A stretch of DNA of 64,000 bases from Burkholderia sp. GAS332 (GTDB lineage: Bacteria; Pseudomonadota; Gammaproteobacteria; Burkholderiales; Burkholderiaceae). The translations under genes and the position numbers were made by a program. The stretch spans positions 992,001-1,056,000 of the forward strand of contig FSRV01000002.1 of the NCBI GenBank assembly GCA_900142905.1. Direction: 5' to 3'. Under the pieces are notes generated by a model. That model worked only from the letters and a program-made list of their open reading frames with translations. It did not search any database and had not been told where the DNA came from. This document shows, piece after piece, positions 43,972 to 52,278 of this stretch; position 1 is the first letter of the stretch; each line of letters begins with the position of its first letter.

Positions 43972-44982
43972 TTACGCTTCCAGGGCGAGCGTGGCGAATG
44001 TGCCCAGCCAGTGTTCGCCCATATAGTCACCGGCCACGTGCGGCAGTGCGCTCTGGAGATGACGCTCGGCCGAATCGAACAAGATGGTCCGGCCCACGTC
44101 GCCGGCGGGCAGCGCGCGCGCCAGCGACCGCTGGCACCATGCGCGGCTCAGATTCAGGCCATCCAGGTGAGCGATTTTGCCGTCGGTGCGATCGGTCACG
44201 GTAACGGGTTCGAACAGCGTGGCGGGCTTCTTCGCGCCGAGATCCGGCAGAAAGCGCCTGAACCATTCCACGAATTGCGCGGGTGGCAACACGCGCCGCA
44301 TCAACTCCGCTTCCATCAGTGAAGGCGACAAAAACTCGTCGCCGGCGGGCTCCCATGCCTGGCAAGCGACGTCGTTCAGAAACCAGCGCTCGGCCGTATT
44401 CACCAGCAGCGCCTCAAGCGATTCACGCGAAGTTTGCCGCGCGAAATCGAGCGTGAGCGCGAGCGCGAATGCCATGTTGAAGTGCGTACCGACGCGCAAC
44501 GGGTAGGTCGCCTTCGGCAAAAATTCCTCGAAGCGGTCGACAAAGGTCTCGGTAAGCGGCGCAAAAACCTTGGACCAGCGCGCGGCTTCCGATAGTTTCA
44601 GCGAATGGAGTTGCGCGCTCAGCGCGAGCAGCCATGCCCATCCATACGGGCGCTCGAAACCGCGATTGTGCGCCAGGTCGAGATACGCAAGCTCACCGGC
44701 CACATTCGCTTCGGTGAAGTGCTCGTCGACCACCGCGACGATGCGCGCTGCTTCAGGCAGATCGGGAAAGCGGTCGAGCAGATGCAGGATCAGCCAGTAG
44801 CCATGCACGCACGAATGCCAGTCGTAGCTGCCGTAAAAAATCGGATGCAAGGCGCGCGGGCCTTGCACATCTTGCGGACCGGCGAGCGAGTGAGTCAGCT
44901 TGTTCGGATACTCGCGCGTGAGATGAGCGAGGGCGAGATTGGCGAATCTGGACGCGAATTCGGGCGTGAGCTGGACAGTCAT
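43972..44982 (-). CDS. DUF2891 family protein
   Basis: This 336-residue soluble, largely helical protein matches the DUF2891 layout. The N-terminal HPIFYGSYDWHSCVHGYWLILHLL motif is rich in His and Cys. Later come AERWFLNDVACQAWEPAGDEFLSPSLMEAELMRRV and HLDGLNLSRAWCQRSLARALP. The conserved Trp, His and acidic residues and an alpha/alpha-toroid-like helical repeat suggest a glycoside-processing-like fold, but no function is established. ATG 44982 follows AGAGGAGTCGCCG. It stands alone on the minus strand. Confidence 0.85.
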   Translation of the reverse strand: MTVQLTPEFASRFANLALAHLTREYPNKLTHSLAGPQDVQGPRALHPIFYGSYDWHSCVHGYWLILHLLDRFPDLPEAARIVAVVDEHFTEANVAGELAYLDLAHNRGFERPYGWAWLLALSAQLHSLKLSEAARWSKVFAPLTETFVDRFEEFLPKATYPLRVGTHFNMAFALALTLDFARQTSRESLEALLVNTAERWFLNDVACQAWEPAGDEFLSPSLMEAELMRRVLPPAQFVEWFRRFLPDLGAKKPATLFEPVTVTDRTDGKIAHLDGLNLSRAWCQRSLARALPAGDVGRTILFDSAERHLQSALPHVAGDYMGEHWLGTFATLALEA

Positions 44983-45102
44983 CGGCGACTCCTCTGAAGC
45001 GGAATACGAACAGGTTCAACAGTATGGTATCGACGATCAGCAATAGTAAAGCGGTCGGCGCTGCGCCCTGATCGCCCGCAGGCGACGAAATCTAACACGA
45101 TA

Positions 45103-45116
45103 ATTTATCGATAAAT
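45103..45116. promoter_or_regulatory. 14-base perfect palindrome (candidate operator)
   Basis: ATTTATCGATAAAT is fully self-complementary and sits in an AT-rich divergent promoter region. Its spacing, about 120 bases from the DUF2891 start and 270 from the amidohydrolase start, suits a regulator site. The bound protein is unknown. Confidence 0.4.
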
Positions 45117-45253
45117 AGTTAACAAAGTGAGATTTTAGGGTAAACGCCAAGGAGGGGCGGGCGCGCCGAAGGGAGGTGGGAATGTCGGATCGCGCAGCTA
45201 TTGCTGACGGGTGTTCGCGCCGAGCTATTTAGAAAATGGATACAGGGCATTCC

Positions 45254-45265
45254 AACATTTAATTT
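45254..45265 (+). promoter_or_regulatory. Shared 12-mer, candidate regulator site, first copy
   Basis: AACATTTAATTT occurs here about 120 bases before the amidohydrolase gene. Its exact reverse complement lies at 52183-52194, in the divergent promoter between the symporter operon and the LysR gene of the same catabolic cluster. Confidence 0.45.
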
Positions 45266-45384
45266 GTGGATACAGCGGCTGTCCGATATGGTGCAACGAT
45301 CCACCCCACACAGGACTATGCAGCGCGACGAACGCAACCCGATCAGGGCGCGTTGGATGCGTCCTGACTCGCATAGGCAGAACC

Positions 45385-46602
45385 ATGTTCGACCGCGTAT
45401 TCGTCAATGCCGTAGACGCCGACGGCAGCCCGCTCAACCTCGCCGTGCATGAGGGGCGGTTTGTCGGCATCGGTCCGGAATGTTCTGAGATCGGCGGCGC
45501 GGAGATCGTCGATCTGGCAGGACACCTGGTGGTGCCCGGGTTCGTCGATGGACATATTCACCTGGATAAAAGCTTCGTGGGCGACCGCTGGCGTCCTCAT
45601 CGTCATGTCGCGAGTCTGCGTGAGCGTCTCGCTATCGAAAAGCAGGAACTGGCCAGTGCCGCGCCTATCGTCGAGCGCGCCGATGCGCTGATCCGCCAGG
45701 CCGCTTCGTTCGGCACCATCGCGATGCGCAGTCATGTCGACGTCGACGCGACGACGGGTCTGGCCAACCTGCATGCCGTCATGGAAGCGCGTGAGAAGTG
45801 GCGCGGCGTCGTGGATATCGAACTCGTCGCGTTTCCGCAGGCGGGCGTGGTGTCATGTCCCGGCACGGCGGAGATTCTCGATGCCGCAGCCCGTGAAGGC
45901 GCGCAGGTGGTGGGCGGGATCGACCCGACAACGCTGGATGGCGACGCTGAAGGCCAGCTTGACATTGTCTTTGGCATTGCTGAAAAGCGCGGCGTGAAAA
46001 TCGATATTCACCTCCATGAGCCGGGGCAGCAAGGTATCGATCAATTGCACCGCATTGCCGCGCGCACCAAGGCATCGGGGTTGAACGGCCGAGTATCGGT
46101 GAGCCACGCGTACGGGCTTGGCGACGTCGCGCCCGAGGTGGTCGATCGTATAGCCGTCGCGCTCGCGGAAGCCGGCGTATCGATCATGACGAATGCGCCG
46201 GGCGACCGCGCGTTTCCACCGATCCTGCCACTGCGCGCAGCCGGTGTGCGCGTGTTCACCGGTAACGACAACGTTCAGGACGCATGGTGGCCGTATGGCA
46301 ACGGCGACATGTTGCAAAGAGCCATGCTGGTGGGTTACCGCTCCGGTTTCTATACCGATGAAGAACTGCGCGTTGCGCTGCACATGGCCACCGATGCGGG
46401 CGCCGCGGTGCTGGAGAAAAGCGGCTATGGACTCAAGGTCGGCAACGAGGCGAGCTTCGTTGTCGTGAAAGCGCCGAACGCCGCTGCTGCCGTCGCTGCT
46501 GTCCCGGCCGATCGGGCCATTGTCCGAAGCGGGCAATTCTGGGGCGATGCGTCCCGTCTGCAATTCAAGGTCATGACGCCAGGACTTGGCATCGTCGACT
46601 GA
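45385..46602 (+). CDS. Amidohydrolase, cytosine-deaminase-like
   Basis: This 405-residue metal-dependent hydrolase of the amidohydrolase superfamily has the metal motif DGHIHLDKSFVGDRW. Other ligands are HLHEPGQQG, VSHAYGLGD and the aspartate in TGNDNVQDAWWPYG. HxHLDK and the DNVQD region place it in the cytosine/isocytosine/AtzC-type deaminase branch that acts on nitrogen heterocycles or their exocyclic amines. ATG 45385 begins the family N-terminus; the upstream frame is not conserved. It is followed after 78 bases by allE on the same strand. The substrate is uncertain but probably a purine- or pyrimidine-like ring. Confidence 0.84.
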   Translation: MFDRVFVNAVDADGSPLNLAVHEGRFVGIGPECSEIGGAEIVDLAGHLVVPGFVDGHIHLDKSFVGDRWRPHRHVASLRERLAIEKQELASAAPIVERADALIRQAASFGTIAMRSHVDVDATTGLANLHAVMEAREKWRGVVDIELVAFPQAGVVSCPGTAEILDAAAREGAQVVGGIDPTTLDGDAEGQLDIVFGIAEKRGVKIDIHLHEPGQQGIDQLHRIAARTKASGLNGRVSVSHAYGLGDVAPEVVDRIAVALAEAGVSIMTNAPGDRAFPPILPLRAAGVRVFTGNDNVQDAWWPYGNGDMLQRAMLVGYRSGFYTDEELRVALHMATDAGAAVLEKSGYGLKVGNEASFVVVKAPNAAAAVAAVPADRAIVRSGQFWGDASRLQFKVMTPGLGIVD

Positions 46603-46680
46603 AACCACCGTCCGGCAGGACGCCGCTACATGGCGTGCCGCAGCCGGAACATCAACGTGAATGATCAAGGAGAGTGTCGA

Positions 46681-47517
46681 ATGTCACGGACCACTTACTA
46701 TGCCCCTCACGGCGGTCATCCCGCCCAGACCGAACTGCTGACAGACCGCGCCATGTTTACCGAAGCGTATGCGGTCATTCCCAAAGGCGTGATGCGGGAT
46801 ATCGTCACCAGCCATCTGCCGTTCTGGGAAAAGACCCGCCTGTGGGTACTGGCGCGCCCGCTATCCGGATTTGCCGAGACGTTTGCGCAGTACATCATGG
46901 AAGTCGGTGCCGGCGGCGGCAGCGAGCGTCCCGAACAGGACGATAAGGCCGAAGGCGTGCTCTTCGTCGTCGAGGGTGAAATCGAAGTCACGCTGCACGG
47001 CGCCACGCATGTGCTCAAGTCCGGTGGCTACGCGTTTATTCCGCCCGGCACGGATTGGTCGTTGCGCAATCGCAGCGGCGACACGGCCCGTTTCCACTGG
47101 ATTCGCAAGCACTATGAGCGCGTTGAGGGCGTGCCGCTGCCCGAGGCCTTCGTGACGAACGAGCAGGACATCGAGCCGATCCCGATGCCCGGTACCGATG
47201 GCCGCTGGGTGACGACGCGCTTCGTCGACATGAACGACATGCGCCACGATATGCACGTCAATATCGTTACGTTCCAGCCTGGCGGCGTGATTCCGTTCGC
47301 CGAGACCCACGTGATGGAACACGGCCTGTATGTGCTCGAAGGTAAAGCGGTTTATCGCTTGAACCAGGACTGGGTCGAAGTCGAGGCGGGTGACTTCATG
47401 TGGTTGCGTGCCTTTTGCCCGCAAGCCTGCTACGCCGGCGGACCCGACCGTTTCCGCTACCTCCTGTACAAGGACGTCAACCGGCATATGAAGTTGACGC
47501 TCAACGCACCGCGATAA
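46681..47517 (+). CDS. allE: (S)-ureidoglycine aminohydrolase
   Basis: This 278-residue bicupin opens MSRTTYYAPHGGHPAQTELLTDRAMFTEAYAVIP. The two cupin cores are GVLFVVEGEIEVTLHG...GGYAFIPPGTDW and AETHVMEHGLYVLEGKAVYRLNQDW...GDFMWLRAFCPQACYAGG. The second supplies Mn ligands (E, H, H, Q pattern). The enzyme releases ammonia from (S)-ureidoglycine to give (S)-ureidoglycolate in the allantoin branch of purine degradation. The ATG at 46681 follows CAAGGAGAGTGTCGA. No allantoinase or allantoate amidohydrolase lies in the window, so it may act on a related ureide. It converges with the next gene, 13 bases apart. Confidence 0.9.
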   Translation: MSRTTYYAPHGGHPAQTELLTDRAMFTEAYAVIPKGVMRDIVTSHLPFWEKTRLWVLARPLSGFAETFAQYIMEVGAGGGSERPEQDDKAEGVLFVVEGEIEVTLHGATHVLKSGGYAFIPPGTDWSLRNRSGDTARFHWIRKHYERVEGVPLPEAFVTNEQDIEPIPMPGTDGRWVTTRFVDMNDMRHDMHVNIVTFQPGGVIPFAETHVMEHGLYVLEGKAVYRLNQDWVEVEAGDFMWLRAFCPQACYAGGPDRFRYLLYKDVNRHMKLTLNAPR

Positions 47518-47530
47518 AACCGCTCCGGCC

Positions 47531-48982
47531 TCAATAATGGCTACGCTGCCACAGCGTTGGCGGCGTTTCCAGCAGATGACGCAGACCCGCGCGGTCGAAC
47601 GCGCGATCCGCGGCCACCGACACGCGCTCGAGTATGTCTCCTTCGTCCACCGATAGCACCCGGTAGTTCTCCATCAGGATTTTGCCGCCGACCATCGTCA
47701 TGCACACGTCGCCGGCATTCGCGAAGCAGGTGACGCGATGGACGGGCATATTCATCGGCATGAGGTGCGGCTTGAACAGATCGACCAGGATGATGTCGGC
47801 CAGCTTGCCCACTTCGAGCGAACCGAGTTGGTCGTCGAGCGACAACGCTTTGGCGGCGTCGATAGTGACCATTTCGAGCACCTTGCCGTGCGGCAGGACA
47901 TCCGGGTCACGAAAATGACGGCGGTGGTAGTGCATGCATTGCCACATATGGCGGAACATGTCGTAGCCCCGGTCGGGCGCCGCGCCGTCCGAGCCGATCG
48001 CCACCGTGACGCCGGCGTCGATCAGTTCCGGGACAGGACAACGTCCAATGATCGACATGATCGCGCTTGGGTTGTGCACGATCGAGGCGCCGGTCTCGAC
48101 GCACGCCGCGATGTCCGCGGCGGTGAGATCGATGGCGTGCGACATGAATGACTTCGCGTTCAGCAGTCCCAGTTCGCGATGTGCAAAATCCAGCGAGCCG
48201 GCGCGATGACCATCCTGCGTCAGGCTTAGACCGCGTTCGCGGGCCAACGCTGTGTAGCGCCCGGCCTGAAGCCGGAAGACCTGTTCGTGTTCCGCGTGCT
48301 CGGGATAGTGCTGCGGGGCATAGACGGGCAGCGTCAGCGCAATCTGGATGCGGCCGTTGGCGTCACCATGGCAGGTGTCGATGATCTCTTTGCAAACCTC
48401 GACCATCTGCGCGAAATCGACCTCGCGCGTCACGCTGCCGTTCGCGCCGTGCCGAGTGTAGGCGCGCGGTTCGGGTGGGCGCGAAGGGCCGACCGCGACG
48501 ATCGAGCGGGTGCCCGTTCTGACCACCGCGTCGCAGTGACGCCGCGCATACACGGGATCGTCGACGCGCATGATCGAGTCCCCGCCGCCGAGCAGCGATA
48601 CGCCCGTCGTCACGCCCGCCTTGAGGCGCTCCAGTGCCGCGAGATGCGATTCCATTTCCCAGAACGTTTCGTCCGATGCGCGCGTATAGATCGCCTCGCA
48701 CGCCGCCGACCACGCATCGCCGTTCGCGCCGCCAATCGTCCTGAGCATCGCGTGCCCGGCGTGGGCATGTGCGTCGATCAGACCTGGCAGTACCGCTTTG
48801 CGGCGTGCGTCGATCACGCGGTCCGCCTGGTATTGCTGTGCGAGCTCGCTGGTTGCGCCGACGGCGACGATGCGACCACCCTTGATGGCCACGGCGCCAT
48901 CTTCGATGACGCGGCGTGCGGGATCGATTGTGATCACGCAGCCGTGCTCGATCAGGACGTCGACCTGTTGCTTATCGTTCAT
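47531..48982 (-). CDS. Amidohydrolase of the guanine deaminase/chlorohydrolase (ATZ/TRZ) type
   Basis: This 483-residue cytoplasmic hydrolase has the N-terminal metal motif DAHAHAGHAMLRTIGG and a TIM barrel. Further ligands are H in TQDGHRAGS, H in KSFMSHAIDL and D in IGSDGAAPDRG. The C-terminal composite domain is typical of the family (GSLEVGKLADIILVDL). The HAHAGH sequence and length point to the guanine, 8-oxoguanine or s-triazine deaminase branch. ATG 48982 is used; a TTG six bases earlier is the alternative. It is last in the minus-strand operon, 34 bases after the second cytosine-deaminase-like gene. Confidence 0.82.
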   Translation of the reverse strand: MNDKQQVDVLIEHGCVITIDPARRVIEDGAVAIKGGRIVAVGATSELAQQYQADRVIDARRKAVLPGLIDAHAHAGHAMLRTIGGANGDAWSAACEAIYTRASDETFWEMESHLAALERLKAGVTTGVSLLGGGDSIMRVDDPVYARRHCDAVVRTGTRSIVAVGPSRPPEPRAYTRHGANGSVTREVDFAQMVEVCKEIIDTCHGDANGRIQIALTLPVYAPQHYPEHAEHEQVFRLQAGRYTALARERGLSLTQDGHRAGSLDFAHRELGLLNAKSFMSHAIDLTAADIAACVETGASIVHNPSAIMSIIGRCPVPELIDAGVTVAIGSDGAAPDRGYDMFRHMWQCMHYHRRHFRDPDVLPHGKVLEMVTIDAAKALSLDDQLGSLEVGKLADIILVDLFKPHLMPMNMPVHRVTCFANAGDVCMTMVGGKILMENYRVLSVDEGDILERVSVAADRAFDRAGLRHLLETPPTLWQRSHY

Positions 48983-49016
48983 ATGCAAATTTTTCTTGTG
49001 AAGTGCTCACGCACGG

Positions 49017-50222
49017 TTACACAGCGTCGACCAGTTCGCCGTTGCGCACGACGATGCGTCCGTTTGCGATGACCAGCTTGCGTCTGGGCCGGGCAACCAC
49101 GGCATGCGCGATGCATTCCGCATCGACCACCACGAGGTCCGCCCGTGCGCCGACGCGCAGGCCATAGTCCGCAAAGCCGCAACCTCGAGCGGCAGCGTCG
49201 CTCACGCAGTCGAAGGCAATCGCGAGGTCGTCGTCGCGCCGCAAGTCGTAGCGCATGCCGATCAGCATCGCGCGCTCGAGCATGTCCGGCACGCCATACG
49301 GCGACCAGGTGTCGCGAATGCCATCGTTGCCGCCGAAGATCGTGATGCCTTTGTCCCTGCAAATCTTGAGCGGCGGAACGGGGCGAGACGGCGGCGCGCT
49401 GGTCAGAAGCGCCACGCGCAGATGCGCGATCCGCTCGAGCAGCGCGTCGCGTTCACGTTCCGGTAGTGCGCCGAGGCAAAACGCGTGGCTGACGACCACC
49501 TGATCCTGCATGCCCATCGCCTCGACGCGGTCGAGCAGCAGTTTCAGCGTGAATGCGCCGACTTCACCGGGTTCGTGCAGATGGATGTCGATCGGCTTGC
49601 TGTAGCGTTGCGCCAGCCCAAAGGTCGCGTTCAGCGACGCGACAGGATCGCCGTCGATCAAAGCGGGATCGAGCGCGCCGAGTACGTCGGCGCCTGCTGC
49701 GAGCGCGCTGCCGAGCAGTTCGACCGTGCCGGGACGGATCAACATGCCCGACTGGGGAAACGCGACGATCTGCATGTCCAGCACATCGCGCATCGTCTGC
49801 CGCGTACTGAGCACGCCTTCGAGGTAACGCAATTGCGCGTCGGTATCGACGTCGACGTGGGTGCGCAGGCGTGTTGTGCCTGCCTGCACGAATGCCCGCG
49901 CCAGTGCGAGCGACTGGGTGGCCGCATCGTGTCCCGACGTCTTGCGCCATTCGCGCTCGTTGTTGATCCGGTCAGTTAATGCGGGTCCAACCTCGTTGCG
50001 ATACCACGACTGGCCCCAGTTGCTTTTGTCGAGGTGAGTGTGCCCTTCGACAAAACCCGGCAGCAGCAATGCGCCGGCGCCGTCTTCGGCCAGCGCGCCA
50101 GCTTGCGCTTCGACATGCTGCCCGAGCGCCGTGATGCGACCATCGGCGATTGAAACGGAAACCGGTTGGCCGTCAGCCAGCCGGACATTGGAGAGATGAA
50201 GAGAGCGAGTCATAGGGGTCAT
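49017..50222 (-). CDS. Second cytosine-deaminase-like amidohydrolase
   Basis: This 401-residue amidohydrolase has GHTHLDKSNWGQSW, HLHEPGEVG, VSHAFCLG and FGGNDGIRDTWSPYG. It is the same branch as the gene at 45385 but clearly divergent from it, with a distinctive YRNEVGPALTDRINNEREWRK insert after the metal motif. Its start overlaps the upstream symporter stop (ATGA at 50219-50222), giving coupled translation; ATG 50213 is an alternative. It probably deaminates the heterocycle imported by that symporter. Confidence 0.84.
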   Translation of the reverse strand: MTPMTRSLHLSNVRLADGQPVSVSIADGRITALGQHVEAQAGALAEDGAGALLLPGFVEGHTHLDKSNWGQSWYRNEVGPALTDRINNEREWRKTSGHDAATQSLALARAFVQAGTTRLRTHVDVDTDAQLRYLEGVLSTRQTMRDVLDMQIVAFPQSGMLIRPGTVELLGSALAAGADVLGALDPALIDGDPVASLNATFGLAQRYSKPIDIHLHEPGEVGAFTLKLLLDRVEAMGMQDQVVVSHAFCLGALPERERDALLERIAHLRVALLTSAPPSRPVPPLKICRDKGITIFGGNDGIRDTWSPYGVPDMLERAMLIGMRYDLRRDDDLAIAFDCVSDAAARGCGFADYGLRVGARADLVVVDAECIAHAVVARPRRKLVIANGRIVVRNGELVDAV

Positions 50223-51688
50223 GCCGATTCGATGGACGGGGCGATACGGGCGCGCTGCGCGGCGCTGATCGCGATGAACACCACGGCATTGGCGAACAGC
50301 GCGACGAGGCCCGTATTGATGGAGGTGAAGGCGAGGGGCGCGGTCGGGAAAACAGTGGCCAGCGTCATGCCGCGCCAGTTCGCCAGCGCCAGCACGATCC
50401 CGCCGGCAAAGATACCGCCGAACGCCGCTTCCCGCGTGCCGAAGGGGCGCTTCAGGAAACTCGAGGCGAGCATGGGGACCAGTTGCGTCAGCAGGCTCGA
50501 CGAGAAGATCGCGAGGGCGACGAAGTTAGAACCGCCACGCAGCACGAAGTAGACGACGACCAGCGTGAACAGGGGCAGCGCGATTCGCGCAACGCGCCCG
50601 ACTTGCCGGTCGCTCGCCTGCGGGGCGAAGCCTTCGCGGTAGATGTTGCGGGCGATCATCGTCGACGCATTGAGCATGATGAGCGAGCCTGGCACGAGCG
50701 CCGTGAGCAGACCGGCGCCGCCGACGATCCCGACGAACCACGACGGGAAAGTCTGCTTGACGAGCCGCAGCAGCGCGAGATCGGTTTGCGCGCCTTCGAG
50801 CCCGTGCACGGTCAGGACCGCGGCGAAACCGACGAGGAACAGAAACGCGATCAACACCTGGTAGATTGGCATCAGCATGGTGTTCTTGCGCAGCGCCGAC
50901 GCGTCGCGTGCCACGTAGACGGCAGTGAAACCATGAGGATACAAGTAGTAGCCAAGCGATGTCAGCAGGAGAGTCGAGTTGTACCAGCTCAGATTGAAGC
51001 CGCGTTCCGGCATGCGCAGAAGTTCCGGATGAACGGCGTCGATGCGCGCGAACATCTCGCCGAAGCCGCCAAAGTAGTGCAGCGGCAAGTAGGTGCCGAG
51101 AAAAATCGCGAGACCGAGAATCAGCGCATCCTTGAAGATCGCAATGCTTGCCGAGCCGTGGATGCCTGAGACGCTCATGTACAGGACCATCAGGGTCGCG
51201 CTGATCCAGATGGCCGTTTCCTGCGAAATCAGGCCATATGACATCTCGGAGACGATAATGCCGAGACCGCGTAACTGGATGATCAGCAGCGACACCATCG
51301 CGAAGACGGCGACCACCGAGACCAGCACGCCGATGGCGCGGCTGTCGTACTTCGACGCGAAATAATCGGCGAACGACACGAGGCCGCGTTCCTTTGCATA
51401 GCGCCAGATGAGGGGCAGCATCCAGTAGCCGAGCACGTACGCGAGGCAGCCGTACGACAGGATGTAGAACGCCGGTACCCCTTTGCTGTAGGTCCAGCCG
51501 CTCGCGCCGAGAAACGAGAAGGTCGAGAAAGCCTCACCTGCCATCAGCAGGAAGGTCAGCAGCGACCCGAAGCCGCGCCCGCCAACGGCCCATTGTTCCA
51601 GGCTGAAGGTCTTGCCGCGACGCGCGTGCAGGCCGACCGCCAGCGCGAAGAGGGCGAACAGCACGATGATGACGAGGGCCGGATTCAT
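50219..51688 (-). CDS. Sodium:solute symporter (SSS family)
   Basis: This 489-residue permease has about 13 membrane helices. It shows SSS hallmarks such as RRGKTFSLEQWAVGGRGFGSLLTFLLMAGEAFSTFSFLG and the sodium-site region GGAGLLTALVPGSLIMLNASTMIARNIYREG. Members co-transport sodium with proline, pantothenate, nucleobases or other solutes. ATG 51688 follows GGAGACGGACA and overlaps the DUF3311 stop (ATGA). It is translationally coupled to genes on both sides, so the imported compound is almost certainly the substrate of the following amidohydrolases. The upstream frame is not conserved. Confidence 0.9.
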   Translation of the reverse strand: MNPALVIIVLFALFALAVGLHARRGKTFSLEQWAVGGRGFGSLLTFLLMAGEAFSTFSFLGASGWTYSKGVPAFYILSYGCLAYVLGYWMLPLIWRYAKERGLVSFADYFASKYDSRAIGVLVSVVAVFAMVSLLIIQLRGLGIIVSEMSYGLISQETAIWISATLMVLYMSVSGIHGSASIAIFKDALILGLAIFLGTYLPLHYFGGFGEMFARIDAVHPELLRMPERGFNLSWYNSTLLLTSLGYYLYPHGFTAVYVARDASALRKNTMLMPIYQVLIAFLFLVGFAAVLTVHGLEGAQTDLALLRLVKQTFPSWFVGIVGGAGLLTALVPGSLIMLNASTMIARNIYREGFAPQASDRQVGRVARIALPLFTLVVVYFVLRGGSNFVALAIFSSSLLTQLVPMLASSFLKRPFGTREAAFGGIFAGGIVLALANWRGMTLATVFPTAPLAFTSINTGLVALFANAVVFIAISAAQRARIAPSIESA

Positions 51689-51903
51689 TGTCCGTCTCCC
51701 GTGTGCTCGCTCGCGCGTGCCGCTTCGTCGCGGCTGTCGAGGTAATAGATGATGGCGAGGATGCCGGCCGTTGCTGCCATCCAGAACAGGTTCCACACCA
51801 GCAGAAACGGCAGGCCGAACAGGAGCGGCGTACTGGCGGCGAGCGTGCCACCCGAATAGATGCCGATGAATGGCAGCGCGGCCAGCAGAATACGGAGTTT
51901 CAT
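51685..51903 (-). CDS. DUF3311 small membrane partner of the symporter
   Basis: This 72-residue protein has two hydrophobic helices (LRILLAALPFIGIYSGGTLA and LPFLLVWNLFWMAATAGILAIIYYL) and a charged tail (DSRDEAARASEHTGD). This is the DUF3311 pattern commonly encoded next to SSS transporters. ATG 51903 follows GGACGGAGGGATCCT and overlaps the stop of the 31-residue leader ORF, while its own stop overlaps the symporter start. It is probably an auxiliary subunit; family function is not established. Confidence 0.85.
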   Translation of the reverse strand: MKLRILLAALPFIGIYSGGTLAASTPLLFGLPFLLVWNLFWMAATAGILAIIYYLDSRDEAARASEHTGDGQ

Positions 51904-51995
51904 AGGATCCCTCCGTCCGTGCCCGCCAGCATCATGCCTGCGCCGATGCCCACGAGCGGTTTTCTCCAACTGTTCTGCAACTGCGGTTTCTTCAT
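51900..51995 (-). CDS. 31-residue leader protein coupled to DUF3311
   Basis: A 31-codon frame starts at ATG 51995, 6 bases after CCCGGAGACAGGC. It encodes MKKPQLQNSWRKPLVGIGAG, then a short hydrophobic run MMLAGTDGGIL. Its TGA overlaps the DUF3311 ATG in an ATGA junction, the same architecture as every other junction in this operon down to the symporter and amidohydrolase. It is therefore probably translated. It could be a third small component of the transporter or a leader peptide; no family is known to me. Confidence 0.5.
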   Translation of the reverse strand: MKKPQLQNSWRKPLVGIGAGMMLAGTDGGIL

Positions 51996-52182
51996 GCCTG
52001 TCTCCGGGTATTTGTCTCGTCGTGGGGCTTTTCTTCTTCTGCTGGCACGGCGGCGTGGCGCCGCGCTTTGCCCACATTCGAGTTTTTTGTCTGATGTCGA
52101 AGCGGAGCGGCCGGCCACTGCGAGGCCGCCGAAATCACTGCATCGACAGCACTTGATGTTATCCATCTCGCCCGACATTCAA

Positions 52183-52194
52183 AAATTAAATGTT
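52183..52194 (-). promoter_or_regulatory. Shared 12-mer, candidate regulator site, second copy
   Basis: This is the exact reverse complement of the 12-mer at 45254-45265. It lies in the divergent promoter between the symporter operon (start 51995) and the LysR gene (start 52279). The surrounding 52180-52200 sequence is strongly AT-rich in a GC-rich genome. Confidence 0.45.
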
Positions 52195-52278
52195 CAAATG
52201 CCTATCAGTTGAAAATCGAATACTATTGGTTAGATATATGCCGTTATCAGGGCGCTGCGGTGCCTGACTGGAGGTTCG

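Larger units (their letters stand above)
44983..45384. other. AT-rich regulatory region upstream of amidohydrolase; no gene seen
   Basis: This divergent spacer is markedly more AT-rich than the surroundings. It contains a perfect 14-base palindrome (45103-45116), the repeated sequence TGGATACAG at 45237-45245 and 45267-45275, and the 12-mer AACATTTAATTT at 45254-45265 that recurs at the other promoter of the cluster. No reading frame is convincing. Confidence 0.55.
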
